Assembly (NCBI GenBank): GCA_038229135.1
Contig: JBBROS010000010.1
Span: 1 to 64,000 of the forward strand
From: JBBROS01 sp038229135
GTDB lineage: Bacteria > Pseudomonadota > Alphaproteobacteria > Acetobacterales > Acetobacteraceae
Direction of reading: 5' to 3'
DNA: 64,000 nucleotides
Numbering within the stretch: the first letter of the stretch is position 1; each line of letters begins with the position of its first letter. This document shows, piece after piece, positions 25,139-33,298 of the stretch. The translations under genes and the position numbers were made by a program. The notes below the pieces were generated by a model. It did not search any database. It saw only the letters and a list, made by a program, of their open reading frames with translations, and was not told the origin of the DNA.

Positions 25139-27145
25139 GTGAAGGCGCCGTTCGACTACGGCGCCGCGTTCAGCCGCAACCTCGGCTGGACGACGGAGTG
25201 GGAGCAGGCGGCCCTGCGGGAAAGCAGGGTCGCCATCGCAGGTCTCGGGGGCGTCGGCGGGGTTCACCTGCTGACGCTTTCGCGTTTGGGGGTCGGCCGG
25301 TTCAACATTGCCGACCTCGATCTTTTCGACGTGGTGAACCTGAACCGCCAGGTCGGCGCGACCGCTGAGAGCCTAGGGCGGCCCAAGGTGGACGTGCTGG
25401 CCGAGATGGCGTTGTCCATCAATCCGACGCTCGAGTTGCGACGGTTCCCGGGCGGGGTGGACGCGGCCAACGTCGATGCGTTCCTCGAGGGCGCGGACCT
25501 CTATGTGGACGGACTCGACTTCTTTGCCTTCGACGTCCGGGCGCTCGTGTTCGCGCGCTGTGCGGCGCTGGGCATTCCCGCCGTCACGGTCGCGCCGATC
25601 GGGATGGGGGCCGGACTGTTGGCGTTCCGGCCCGGCGGACAGAGCTTCGAGAGCTATTTCCGGCTAGACGGTCATCCGGAGGACGAGCGCGCGTTGCGGT
25701 TCCTGATGGGAATGGCGCCTGCCGGGCTTCACCGGAGCTACCTCGTCGATGACACCCGGGTCGACCTTGCGGCCCGGCGTGGGCCATCGACGGCGGCGGC
25801 CTGCCAGCTCTGCGCGGGGGTCGCGGCGACCGAGGCGCTCAAGATCCTGCTCGGGCGCGGCGGCGTGCCGTATGCGCCGCTGCACCTGACATATGACGCC
25901 TATCGCGGGCGGTTGGTGCGGAGCCGGCTGCCATGGGGCAACGCCGGGCCGCTGCAACGGCTGAAGCGGATCGTGGCCCGGCGTGCCTACGCGGCCATGG
26001 CACGGCGCCCCTCCATCCCGTCTGCGCCTGCGCCGCGAGATACGCTGGATGTCGTGCTCGACGCCGCACGCTGGGCGCCGAGCGGGGACAACACGCAGCC
26101 CTGGCGCTTCGAGCGTGGGGCATCGGTCGACAGCCTCGTGGTGCACCTGGCAAGCGAGGCGACGACGAACCCCTACGAGTATCGCGGCGGGGAGCCGACG
26201 CTGCTTGCGGGTGGCATGCTGCTGGAAAGCCTACGGATTGCTGCGTCGGCGCATGGGCGTGGGCTGCACTGGTCGGTGCGGGGCGACGACCCTTGGCGCA
26301 TCGAGGTGTCGCTGCCCGAAGCCGCGGTGGCGCCGAGCGCGCTGTTGGCAGCGCTGCCCATGCGGTCGGTAGGGCGCCGTGGGTTCGGCACCCGGCCGCT
26401 GACTCAGCGGGAAAAGGCGGCCCTCGAGGAGGCGTTGGGGCCGGGTCTGCGCGCCAGCTGGTTCGAGCAGCGGTCCGACCGGCTCGCCGTGGCGCGACTC
26501 GGGGCGCAGGCCACCGCGATCCGGCTGCGGCTGCGGGAGGCGTACGAGGTGCACCGCCGCGTGGTGGATTGGGAGCGGGCGCGCAGCCCGGACGGTTTGC
26601 CGGTGGGTGCGATCGGGCTCGACCGCATGACGCTGCGGATGATGCGGTGGGGCATGGCCCGGTGGGACCGGATGGACCGGATGAACCGCGTGCTCGGGAC
26701 GGGTTTGGCGGCGCTCCAGCTCGACGTGGTGCCGGGCCTGCGCTCGGCGGCCTTCTTCTCGATCCGAGCGCTGGAGCCCGTGCCGCGGGAGGGGCGGGCG
26801 ACGGCGCTGCTCGCCCATGGTGAGCGGCTGCAGAGGTTCTGGCTGACGGCGACGCGGCTTGGGCTTGCGATGCAGCCCGCCCTGGCGACGCTGGCGTTTG
26901 CCGACCATGGCGCGAATGGCACGGCGTTCACGGCGGACGAGAGGCTGCGCGCCCGGGCTGCGCGGTTGGCGCCCGAGGCGGCCCGGGTGCTTGGGCCGCT
27001 CGAGGGTTTGCTGTTCCTGGGGCGGATCGGGCAGCGGCCGGACGGGTTGCCCGGCCCGCGATCCGTGCGTCGCCCCCTGCACGCGCTTGTGCAGGAGACG
27101 GGTGCGCAGAACGCGTCGAGCCCGGTGCGTCAGCCCACCGAGTAG
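25139..27145 (+). CDS. ThiF (E1-like)-nitroreductase fusion, Rv1355c-like
   Basis: 668-residue fusion. The N-terminal half is an E1/ThiF adenylyltransferase: RVAIAGLGGVGGVHLLTLSR (nucleotide loop), ADLDLFDVVNLNRQVG (the D-x-D and NxxRQ motifs), GRPKVDVLAEM, and a CQLC pair. The second half, from about residue 290, is a nitroreductase-like flavoprotein starting LDAARWAPSGDNTQPWRFE, a family signature. The architecture matches that annotated for mycobacterial Rv1355c; its function is unknown. The start is the GTG at 25139, ten bases after the PEP-CTERM stop with GGTGAG as ribosome site. The longer frame upstream merely overlaps the PEP-CTERM gene. The 3' end overlaps the convergent acyltransferase gene by 16 bases. 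Confidence 0.85.
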   Translation: MKAPFDYGAAFSRNLGWTTEWEQAALRESRVAIAGLGGVGGVHLLTLSRLGVGRFNIADLDLFDVVNLNRQVGATAESLGRPKVDVLAEMALSINPTLELRRFPGGVDAANVDAFLEGADLYVDGLDFFAFDVRALVFARCAALGIPAVTVAPIGMGAGLLAFRPGGQSFESYFRLDGHPEDERALRFLMGMAPAGLHRSYLVDDTRVDLAARRGPSTAAACQLCAGVAATEALKILLGRGGVPYAPLHLTYDAYRGRLVRSRLPWGNAGPLQRLKRIVARRAYAAMARRPSIPSAPAPRDTLDVVLDAARWAPSGDNTQPWRFERGASVDSLVVHLASEATTNPYEYRGGEPTLLAGGMLLESLRIAASAHGRGLHWSVRGDDPWRIEVSLPEAAVAPSALLAALPMRSVGRRGFGTRPLTQREKAALEEALGPGLRASWFEQRSDRLAVARLGAQATAIRLRLREAYEVHRRVVDWERARSPDGLPVGAIGLDRMTLRMMRWGMARWDRMDRMNRVLGTGLAALQLDVVPGLRSAAFFSIRALEPVPREGRATALLAHGERLQRFWLTATRLGLAMQPALATLAFADHGANGTAFTADERLRARAARLAPEAARVLGPLEGLLFLGRIGQRPDGLPGPRSVRRPLHALVQETGAQNASSPVRQPTE

Positions 27146-27816
27146 GCGGCTTCGGCCTCGTCCTGCCAGAACGCGCCGTCGGCGGTGATGAAGCTCCAAA
27201 CGATCGGCTGCTCGCGGCGGATACGGCTGAGCACCGTGTCGATGGCGCCCACGGCTGGCTGGCGGGTGCCGTGGTGCTGGACGGTGGGGCCCACCGGCTC
27301 GAAGTGGATGGCGGTGGCGCGGAGCAGGCGGATCAGGCTCTGTTCCATCATGGCGCACCAATGGGTCAGCCGAGCGCGACCGCTGACCTCGACGATGCCG
27401 CGCATGAGGCAGAGGCGCATGAGGGCCGCCGCGGCCGGGCTCACGCCCTCACGGTCGCGCGTGAGGGCGAAGCGGGAGATTTCACCGGTGGCGCTGGCGG
27501 GCAGCGGGTCCAGCACCCAGGGCTCGCAGACATGGGCCATGGGATAGGGCTCGGGCTGGTCGGCGTTGGGCAGGACGACTCGGACGGTGCCGAGGACGCG
27601 CCCGGTGATGCGGCTTCGGACGAGCACGTGGCTGGCGTAGGGGTCGTAGGGGCAGCACTCCATCCCGTCGGCGCCGGGCTCGAAGCCGCGCTCCTCGCAA
27701 TAGACCCGGTAGCGAAGTCGTTGAGCTTCTTGGATTTGTTCGGGGCTGACGGCCAGCTCGACCTCCAGTTCGTCGCTTGCTGCTGCGATTGCGTCTTGGA
27801 AGGCGGGCTGAGGCAT
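27130..27816 (-). CDS. PEP-CTERM/exosortase system-associated acyltransferase (autoinducer-synthase-like GNAT fold)
   Basis: 228 residues. The sequence AQRLRYRVYCEERGFEP is the conserved start of the acyl-homoserine-lactone-synthase-like GNAT fold. It continues with SHVLVRSRITGRVLGTVRVV, GEISRFALTRDRE (the S/R-F motif) and ALMRLCLMRGIVE. It matches the acyltransferase family found almost only with PEP-CTERM/exosortase genes. The product could be an N-acylated amino acid or lipid; this is inference. It converges on the ThiF-nitroreductase gene. An inverted repeat lies about 110-130 bases before the ATG. Confidence 0.87.
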   Translation of the reverse strand: MPQPAFQDAIAAASDELEVELAVSPEQIQEAQRLRYRVYCEERGFEPGADGMECCPYDPYASHVLVRSRITGRVLGTVRVVLPNADQPEPYPMAHVCEPWVLDPLPASATGEISRFALTRDREGVSPAAAALMRLCLMRGIVEVSGRARLTHWCAMMEQSLIRLLRATAIHFEPVGPTVQHHGTRQPAVGAIDTVLSRIRREQPIVWSFITADGAFWQDEAEAAYSVG

Positions 27817-27923
27817 GGGCCGTCTCCTGAAAGTTAGGCGCGTATCAACACTTCATCGCGACCAATGGCAAATTGAGACTCACGGGACGGTGAGCAACCC
27901 GGAACGGTCCGTCTCAGTTCTGA

Positions 27924-27946
27924 TACGTTCACCTTACTGTGACGTA
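27924..27946. promoter_or_regulatory. Operator-like inverted repeat before the acyltransferase gene
   Basis: TACGTTCAC, six bases, then GTGACGTA is an interrupted palindrome with one extra T in the left arm. It lies 108-130 bases upstream of the acyltransferase start. TACGTTCA also occurs 37 bases before the PEP-CTERM start. A dimeric regulator could bind here; none is encoded nearby. Confidence 0.35.
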
Positions 27947-28209
27947 AACCCAGCGGATAAACCCAGCCATGAAGGGATCGGGTTCGTCAGCTTGCGTTGT
28001 GGGTGCCGATCGAGGGGCGCGGGCCTGGTCGGCATCCTGCCCGGGGGGTGGGCCGAGGGCGGGCGAGGATGGGCGAGATCGGGGCAAGCCGCGCGCTGCC
28101 GGAGGGCCTGCGGGACTCGGGGCGCGAGTGCCGCGCTCCGGGTGGGACCCGACCGTGGTGGTGTCCGGCACCGCGAGCTGGGACATTCGAGACGGCGCGG
28201 GGAGAGGCT

Positions 28210-28292
28210 GGCGTGGTGGGGGCGGGCCCTCCCCACGCCGGGGATTGCTCTGTAGCGTGCCCGCACCCCGGCCCTCTCCCTGAGGGAGAGGG
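28210..28292. terminator. Two adjacent strong hairpins before the hydroxyacyl-CoA dehydrogenase gene
   Basis: Hairpin one (28210-28239) pairs GGCGTGG and its G-run with CCACGCC. Hairpin two (28272-28292) is a perfect CCCTCTCCC-TGA-GGGAGAGGG palindrome. Both belong to the GC-rich intergenic family. The second ends 20 bases before the GTG start and overlaps the region a longer ATG start (28295) would need. Confidence 0.6.
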
Positions 28293-28312
28293 AGATGAGG
28301 GAGGCGTCGTTG

Positions 28313-29251
28313 GTGAAGCATGTGGCCGTGCTGGGGTGCGGCACGATCGGGGCGAGTTGGGCGGCGAACTTCCTGGCGCAGGGGCTGAGCGTGGCGGCCA
28401 GCGACCCGGCGCCGGGGGCGGAGGCGTTCTTGCGGGCATTCGTGGACCGGGCCTGGCCGACGCTGGAGGCGCTGGGGTTCTCCCCTGGGGCGGACCGGGG
28501 GCGGCTTACGTTCCATGCGAACCCGCTCGAGGCAGTCGCCGGGGCGGAGTTCGTGCAGGAGAGTGGGCCTGAGCGGATCGAGGTGAAGGTGGCGCTGTTC
28601 GAGCAGGTCAGCCGGGCGCTGCCGCCCGAGACGATCATCGCAAGCTCGTCCAGCACCTTGTTGCCCACGGCCATGCAGGCGCGGGCGGTGCATCCGGAGC
28701 GGGTGCTTCTGGGGCATCCGTTCAACCCGCCCCATTTGATCCCGCTGGTGGAGGTTTGTGGTGGTGCGGCGACCAGCGAAGCGGCGATCGGGTCGGCGAT
28801 GGCGTTCTATGCGGCGGTGGGAAAACATCCGATCCGGCTGAACAAGGAGATGCCGGGCCATGTGAGCAACCGGTTGCAATCGGCGCTGTGGCGGGAGGCG
28901 GCCTACCTGGTGGAGCAGGGCGTGGTGAGCGTGGCGGACGTGGATGCGGCGATCAGCATGGGGCCGGGGCTCCGCTGGGCGCTGATGGGGCCGATCCTGA
29001 CCTTTCACCTGGGCGGCGGGGCCGGCGGGCTCGGCTACCTGATGGAGCATATCGACGTGAGCACGCTGTGGCCCGGGCTGGGGACGCCGGAGATGAGCCC
29101 GGCGTTCAAGCAGGCGCTGATCGCGGGCGTGGAGGCGGAGGCCGGGGGGCGGCCCGTCTCGGCGCTGGCAGTGGAGCGGGATGCGCGGCTGCTGGCGCTG
29201 CTGCAGGCGATCGGGCACGGTGGCCGCTCCGAAGCGGGGGACACTGCGTGA
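28313..29251 (+). CDS. 3-hydroxyacyl-CoA dehydrogenase family protein (L-carnitine dehydrogenase-like)
   Basis: 312-residue NAD-dependent dehydrogenase. The Rossmann motif is VAVLGCGTIGASWAANFLAQ, the catalytic region ASSSSTLLPTAMQ then LLGHPFNPPHLIPLVEVCGG, and the C-terminal helical domain has NRLQSALWREAAYLVEQGVVS and GLRWALMGPI. HPFNPPHLIPLVEV and the single C-terminal domain fit carnitine 3-dehydrogenase and lambda-crystallin-like enzymes. I chose the GTG at 28313, which has GGGAGG nine bases before it, over the ATG at 28295. It is coupled to the next gene by GTGA. Confidence 0.85.
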   Translation: MKHVAVLGCGTIGASWAANFLAQGLSVAASDPAPGAEAFLRAFVDRAWPTLEALGFSPGADRGRLTFHANPLEAVAGAEFVQESGPERIEVKVALFEQVSRALPPETIIASSSSTLLPTAMQARAVHPERVLLGHPFNPPHLIPLVEVCGGAATSEAAIGSAMAFYAAVGKHPIRLNKEMPGHVSNRLQSALWREAAYLVEQGVVSVADVDAAISMGPGLRWALMGPILTFHLGGGAGGLGYLMEHIDVSTLWPGLGTPEMSPAFKQALIAGVEAEAGGRPVSALAVERDARLLALLQAIGHGGRSEAGDTA

Positions 29252-29979
29252 TCAAGCTGGTGGGAGTGCTGGTGTTGCTGGCGGCTGGCGTGCAGGCGGC
29301 GGAGCTCAAGGTCATGACGGCGGGGGCCTACAAGCCTTCGTTGCTGGCGCTGGCGCCGGAGGTGGAGCGGGCGACCGGGCACAGGCTGCTGATCGACAAC
29401 GACACGGCCGGGGGCGTGGCGAACCGGGTCAAGGCCGGGGAGGCGCTGGACATCGTGGTGTTGCCCGTGGCGGGGGCGGCTTCTCTGGGCGCGCTGCTTG
29501 GGCCAATAACGCCGCTGGCGAAGGTGGGCGTGGCCGTCGCGGTCAAGGAGGGCGCGCCGTTGCCGGACATCGGCAGCGTGGAGGCCGTGCGCAAGGCGGT
29601 GCTGGCCGCGCGGGCGCCATCCTGGATCGCGCCGGAATCGGGCGGGTCGTCCGGGATCTACCTCGAGAGGCTGTTCGCGGAATGGGGCATCCTCGACACG
29701 GTGAAGCCGCGGGCGGTGCGGATCATGGGCGGGCTCGTGGGCGACAAGCTGGCGAGCGGCGAGGCGGATTTCGGCTTCCAGCAGCGGAGCGAGCTGGTGG
29801 GGATGAAGGGCGTGCACCTGGTGGGGCCGCTGCCGGCGGGGATGCAGCTCTACACCGTGTATGCCGGGGCGGCGCCGGCGAAGGGCGGGCAGCAGGACGC
29901 CGCGCGGTCGGTGCTGGCGTGGCTTGCGGGGCCCGGGGCGGAGGTGGCGCTCGCGGCGCGGGGGATGGAGCGGCCCTGA
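29248..29979 (+). CDS. ModA-like periplasmic substrate-binding protein
   Basis: 243 residues with a short signal peptide (LVGVLVLLAAGVQAAE). It starts like molybdate-binding proteins: ELKVMTAGAYKPSLLALAPEVERATGH. It continues with DIVVLPVAG, PSWIAPESGGSSGIYLERLF and FGFQQRSELVGMKGVHLVGPLP. The usual ModA anion residues are only partly preserved, so the ligand may be an organic acid instead. No permease or ATPase is linked. The GTG start overlaps the dehydrogenase stop. Confidence 0.75.
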   Translation: MIKLVGVLVLLAAGVQAAELKVMTAGAYKPSLLALAPEVERATGHRLLIDNDTAGGVANRVKAGEALDIVVLPVAGAASLGALLGPITPLAKVGVAVAVKEGAPLPDIGSVEAVRKAVLAARAPSWIAPESGGSSGIYLERLFAEWGILDTVKPRAVRIMGGLVGDKLASGEADFGFQQRSELVGMKGVHLVGPLPAGMQLYTVYAGAAPAKGGQQDAARSVLAWLAGPGAEVALAARGMERP

Positions 29980-29983
29980 GCGC

Positions 29984-31120
29984 CTAGGCCGGTTCGGGCG
30001 GCCCCGCCTCCGGCGAGGGGAGGGGGGGAGCGAGCGTGTGTGGGTCTGCGGCCGGCTCGAGTTCAGGGGCCATGTCGACGCCGGGTTCCGGGGGCGGGGC
30101 CGGCACCTCGGGCTCGGGCGGTCCCACGGGCTGGGCCGCAGGATGGTCGGGCGCGGCTGCGGGCGGGGCGCCTGGCTCGGGGGCGGTTTCGGCCATGGCG
30201 GCGGCGACGGGGGCAGGCGGCTCGGGCTGCGCTGCGGCGGGAAACGCGCCGTCGGTCTGCACGGGGCCGGCCAGCGGGTTCGCGGGCACGAGGAAGCGGC
30301 GGCCGGTGTGGTGGATCTCGAGGAAGTTCGCGTTCTCGCGGGCTGGTTTGTAGACGTCGAAGGCGCCCATCACCGACAAGGTCGCCGCCGTCTCGAGGGG
30401 GCCGAAGAACTCGGCCGATGGGGTGCCGAACACGGGCGAGGTGGCCACGCGCTCGAGCTGCTGGGCGGTGAGGAAGAAGCAGCCGGAGTGGACGTTCTCG
30501 ACGCGCTGGAAGGCATAGGTCTGACCGAACGCCTCGGCCTCGAGCCGGGGGCGGACGGTGATGTCCTGGAACTGCGCGGAGAGCGTGGGGCGGGTCGTGT
30601 TGCCATCGATGTAGAGCTTGGCGGTAGCGAGGTCGGAGGCGACCTCGAAGCGGTTGGGCTGCAGCAAGGCGCTGGGGCCGAATTGCTGGCCGAACCAGGC
30701 GAGCTTCTGCAGGAACAGGCCGTCGGTGATCTCGAGGTCGTCCTCCATGAAGGCATACCAGTCGTAGCGGCCGATGTTGTCGCGCATCAGCTCGTGGCAG
30801 ACGAAGCCGAGGGCGCGCGGGCCCTTGTCGGTGATGGCGTGGATGAACAGGTGGCGCGGCAGCAGGTCCACGAGATGCTGGTCGGGCGTGGTGACGACGA
30901 CGACGTCGAGCTCCACGGCGGCGGCGTGGTTGGCGGGGGCGATGGTGCGGGCGGCGAGGAGCTGGCGGGGGCCGAGGTGCTGGTGGAGGGCGCAGATGGC
31001 GCGCTCGACCTGTTGGGCGCGTGCAGCGATGTCGCCCGATTCCGAGCCGTACATCCCTGGCGCCTCATCGCTCGGCGCATTGCGGCGGCAGTAATGGGGC
31101 ATCATGACGAGCATACGCAT
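29984..31120 (-). CDS. Glycosyltransferase-like protein with a Pro/Ala-rich tail
   Basis: 378 residues. The first 270 resemble a GT-A glycosyltransferase: MRMLVMMPHYCRRN, a helix with the sequence ERAICALHQHLGPRQ, and the acidic strand YAFMEDDLEITDGLF, which could be the metal-binding DxD site. NVHSGCFFLTAQQLERV lies further on. From about 275 on the sequence is Pro/Ala/Glu low complexity (disordered), and its last codons are encoded by a copy of the C-rich intergenic repeat. I do not recognise a named family. The start is the ATG at 31118-31120. Confidence 0.65.
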   Translation of the reverse strand: MRMLVMMPHYCRRNAPSDEAPGMYGSESGDIAARAQQVERAICALHQHLGPRQLLAARTIAPANHAAAVELDVVVVTTPDQHLVDLLPRHLFIHAITDKGPRALGFVCHELMRDNIGRYDWYAFMEDDLEITDGLFLQKLAWFGQQFGPSALLQPNRFEVASDLATAKLYIDGNTTRPTLSAQFQDITVRPRLEAEAFGQTYAFQRVENVHSGCFFLTAQQLERVATSPVFGTPSAEFFGPLETAATLSVMGAFDVYKPARENANFLEIHHTGRRFLVPANPLAGPVQTDGAFPAAAQPEPPAPVAAAMAETAPEPGAPPAAAPDHPAAQPVGPPEPEVPAPPPEPGVDMAPELEPAADPHTLAPPLPSPEAGPPEPA

Positions 31121-31260
31121 GGAGCTGGCCTCGTTGCGGCCGGAGGCGGGCCTGATGGGCGGGGTGGTGCCAAGCAAGCCGCGTCCGGTCAAGGGCGGGG
31201 GCGGCTTGTGGGTTCCCAGGTGGGCGGCGGGGTGGCACGGTGCGGCGCGGAGGAAATGAA

Positions 31261-32430
31261 ATGAGTGCGTTGGCGCGGTTCAAGGTGGTCGATCTCACGC
31301 GGGTGCGGGCGGGGCCGACCTGCGTGCGGCAGTTCGCGGATTTCGGAGCGCAGGTGGTGAAGGTGGAGGCGCCCGGGGCGGCGGACGCCGAGATGGGCGG
31401 GCCGCGGCACGGGTTCGACTTCCAGAACCTGCACCGCAACAAGCGCTGCATCACGCTCGACCTGAAGGCGCCGCGCGGGCGGGAGGCGCTGCTTCGGCTG
31501 GCGGCACAGGCGGACGTGGTGGTGGAGAACTTCCGGCCCGACGTGAAGGACCGGTTGCGCATTGGCTACGAGGACATGCGGGCGGTGAACCCGCGCATCG
31601 TCTATGCGAGCATCTCGGGCTTCGGGGAGGACGGGCCGTATCGGATGCGCCCGGGCTTCGACCAGATCGCGCAGGGCATGGGCGGGCTGATGTCGGTCAC
31701 CGGGGAGCCGGGACGGGGGCCGATGCGGGCGGGGATCCCGGTGGCTGACCTCACGGCCGGGCTGTTTGCGGCGCAGGGGATCATGGCGGCGCTGCTGGAG
31801 CGCGAGGTATCGGGCGAGGGGCAGTGGGTGAAGGTCAGCCTGCTCGCGTCGCAGATCGCGATGATGGATTTCCAGGCGGCGCGCTACCTCATGGATGGCG
31901 AGGTGCCGAAGCAGGCGGGCAACGACCACCCGACGAGCATCCCCACCGGCGTGTTCGCGACGGCGGACGGGCACGTGAACATCGCGGCGGCGGGCCAGGT
32001 GATATGGAAGCGGATGTGCACGGCGCTGGGGCTGGAGGCGCTGGCGGAGGACCCTCGTTTCGCGGGCGGGGCGGCTCGGTCGGACAACCGGATGGCGCTG
32101 AACGCGGCGATCGCGGCCGTGACGATCACGCGGAGCTCGGCCGATTGGGTGGAGGCGCTGGAGGCGGCCGGGGTGCCGTGTGGGCCGATCTATTCCATGG
32201 ACCAGGTGTTCGCCGACCCGCAGGTGCAGCATTTGGCCATGGCACCGCGCGTGGTGCATCCGGTGCGGGGCGAATTCGCGGTGGTGGGCCAGGCGGTCGG
32301 GCTGAGCCGGACGCCGGCGCACATCCATACGGCGACCGCGGAGGCCGGGCAGCACACGGACGAGGTGCTGCGCGAGATTGGCTACTCGGAGGCGGAGCTC
32401 GCCTCGATGCGGGCGGAAGGGGTGATCTGA
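31261..32430 (+). CDS. CaiB/BaiF family CoA-transferase
   Basis: 389 residues, class III CoA transferase. Typical blocks: KVVDLTRVRAGPTCVRQFADFGAQVVKVE, NKRCITLDLKAP, VVVENFRPDVKDRLRIGYED, SISGFGEDGPYR, and RPGFDQIAQGMGG, which carries the catalytic Asp. Then come GIPVADLTAG and GQWVKVSLL. The ATG follows an excellent GGAGGAA ribosome site. The stop overlaps the enoyl-CoA hydratase start (TGATG). Together with the hydratase it activates and processes a carboxylic acid as its CoA thioester; the substrate is not determined. Confidence 0.93.
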   Translation: MSALARFKVVDLTRVRAGPTCVRQFADFGAQVVKVEAPGAADAEMGGPRHGFDFQNLHRNKRCITLDLKAPRGREALLRLAAQADVVVENFRPDVKDRLRIGYEDMRAVNPRIVYASISGFGEDGPYRMRPGFDQIAQGMGGLMSVTGEPGRGPMRAGIPVADLTAGLFAAQGIMAALLEREVSGEGQWVKVSLLASQIAMMDFQAARYLMDGEVPKQAGNDHPTSIPTGVFATADGHVNIAAAGQVIWKRMCTALGLEALAEDPRFAGGAARSDNRMALNAAIAAVTITRSSADWVEALEAAGVPCGPIYSMDQVFADPQVQHLAMAPRVVHPVRGEFAVVGQAVGLSRTPAHIHTATAEAGQHTDEVLREIGYSEAELASMRAEGVI

Positions 32431-33224
32431 TGGACCAAATCGTGGCGAGCGAGGACCTGCTCTACAGCGTGAAGGACGGGGTGGCGCGGGTTGTGTTCAA
32501 CCGGCCGCAGGCGCGCAACGCGATGCTGTTCTCGATGTACGAGCGGCTGGCCGAGATCTGCGCCGAGATCGAGGAGGATCGGAGCATCAGGGTGCTGATG
32601 CTGACCGGGGCCGGGGAAAAGGCGTTCGCGTCGGGGACGGACATCAGCCAGTTCCGGGCCTTCCACAAGCCGGAGGACGCGCTGGAGTATGAGAGCCGGA
32701 TCGACCGGGTGCTGGGCGCGCTGGAGCGGCTGCGGGTGCCGACCATCGCGGTGATTGCGGGGGCCTGCACCGGGGGCGGCGCGGGCATGGCGGCGTGCTG
32801 CGACCTGCGGATCGGCGCGGCCGGGATGCGTTACGGCTTCCCGGTGGCGCGGACGCTGGGCAACTGCCTGAGCATGAGCAATTACGGGCGGCTCGTAGCC
32901 CTGGTCGGCCCGGCGCGGGTGAAGGAGATGGTGTTCACGGCCCGGCTGATCGAAGGCGACGAGGCGCTGCGGATGGGGCTGGTGAGCGAGCTGCTGCCGG
33001 ACGTGGCGGCATTGCACGCGCGGGCGGATGAGTTGGCGGCGCTGGTGGCCTCGCACGCGCCCCTCACGCTGCAGGCGACGAAGGAAGCGCTGCGGCGGAT
33101 CAAGGAGGCGAGCGTGGACACGTCGCAGAAGGACCTGATCCTGATGTGCTACATGAGCGAGGATTTCCGGGAGGGTCTCGACGCGTTCCTGACGAAGCGG
33201 TCCCCGAGCTGGAAGGGGAAGTAG
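32430..33224 (+). CDS. Enoyl-CoA hydratase/isomerase family protein
   Basis: 264-residue crotonase-fold enzyme. ARVVFNRPQARNAM is the N-terminal strand. The oxyanion-hole motifs are FASGTDISQF and GACTGGGAGMAACCDLRI, followed by YGFPVARTLGNCLSM. Asn/Cys stand where hydratases have a catalytic Glu, so the reaction may be an isomerisation or lyase step rather than simple hydration. It is coupled to the CaiB-type transferase. Confidence 0.9.
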   Translation: MDQIVASEDLLYSVKDGVARVVFNRPQARNAMLFSMYERLAEICAEIEEDRSIRVLMLTGAGEKAFASGTDISQFRAFHKPEDALEYESRIDRVLGALERLRVPTIAVIAGACTGGGAGMAACCDLRIGAAGMRYGFPVARTLGNCLSMSNYGRLVALVGPARVKEMVFTARLIEGDEALRMGLVSELLPDVAALHARADELAALVASHAPLTLQATKEALRRIKEASVDTSQKDLILMCYMSEDFREGLDAFLTKRSPSWKGK

Positions 33225-33257
33225 CTTTGTCCGGCCGGAGATCGCGCAGGCCGTGAC

Positions 33258-33292
33258 CCCTCTCCCCGGCCCCGTCCCGCAAGGGGAGGGGG
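33258..33292. terminator. GC-rich hairpin between convergent genes
   Basis: CCCCTCTCCCCGGCCCCGTC then CCGCAAGGGGAGGGGG lies between the hydratase stop and the convergent PhzF stop. It is a copy of the recurring element, with a CCCC/GGGG stem and CGCAA loop. Confidence 0.55.
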
Positions 33293-33298
33293 CGCAGA

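Larger units (their letters stand above)
27817..28312. other. About 500 bp without a gene
   Basis: The first 150 bases, upstream of the acyltransferase, are AT-richer and carry inverted repeats, as expected of a promoter region. From about 27990 to 28260 the sequence is very GC-rich and open by chance in several frames; codon pattern and sequence give no protein family. Two strong hairpins (28210-28239 and 28272-28292) precede the next gene. Confidence 0.55.

Noticed and set aside
27969..28300. Open frames of 100-190 codons in the gap before the dehydrogenase gene
   Set aside because: They overlap each other on both strands, have Arg/Gly/Pro composition, no ribosome site and no recognisable family.
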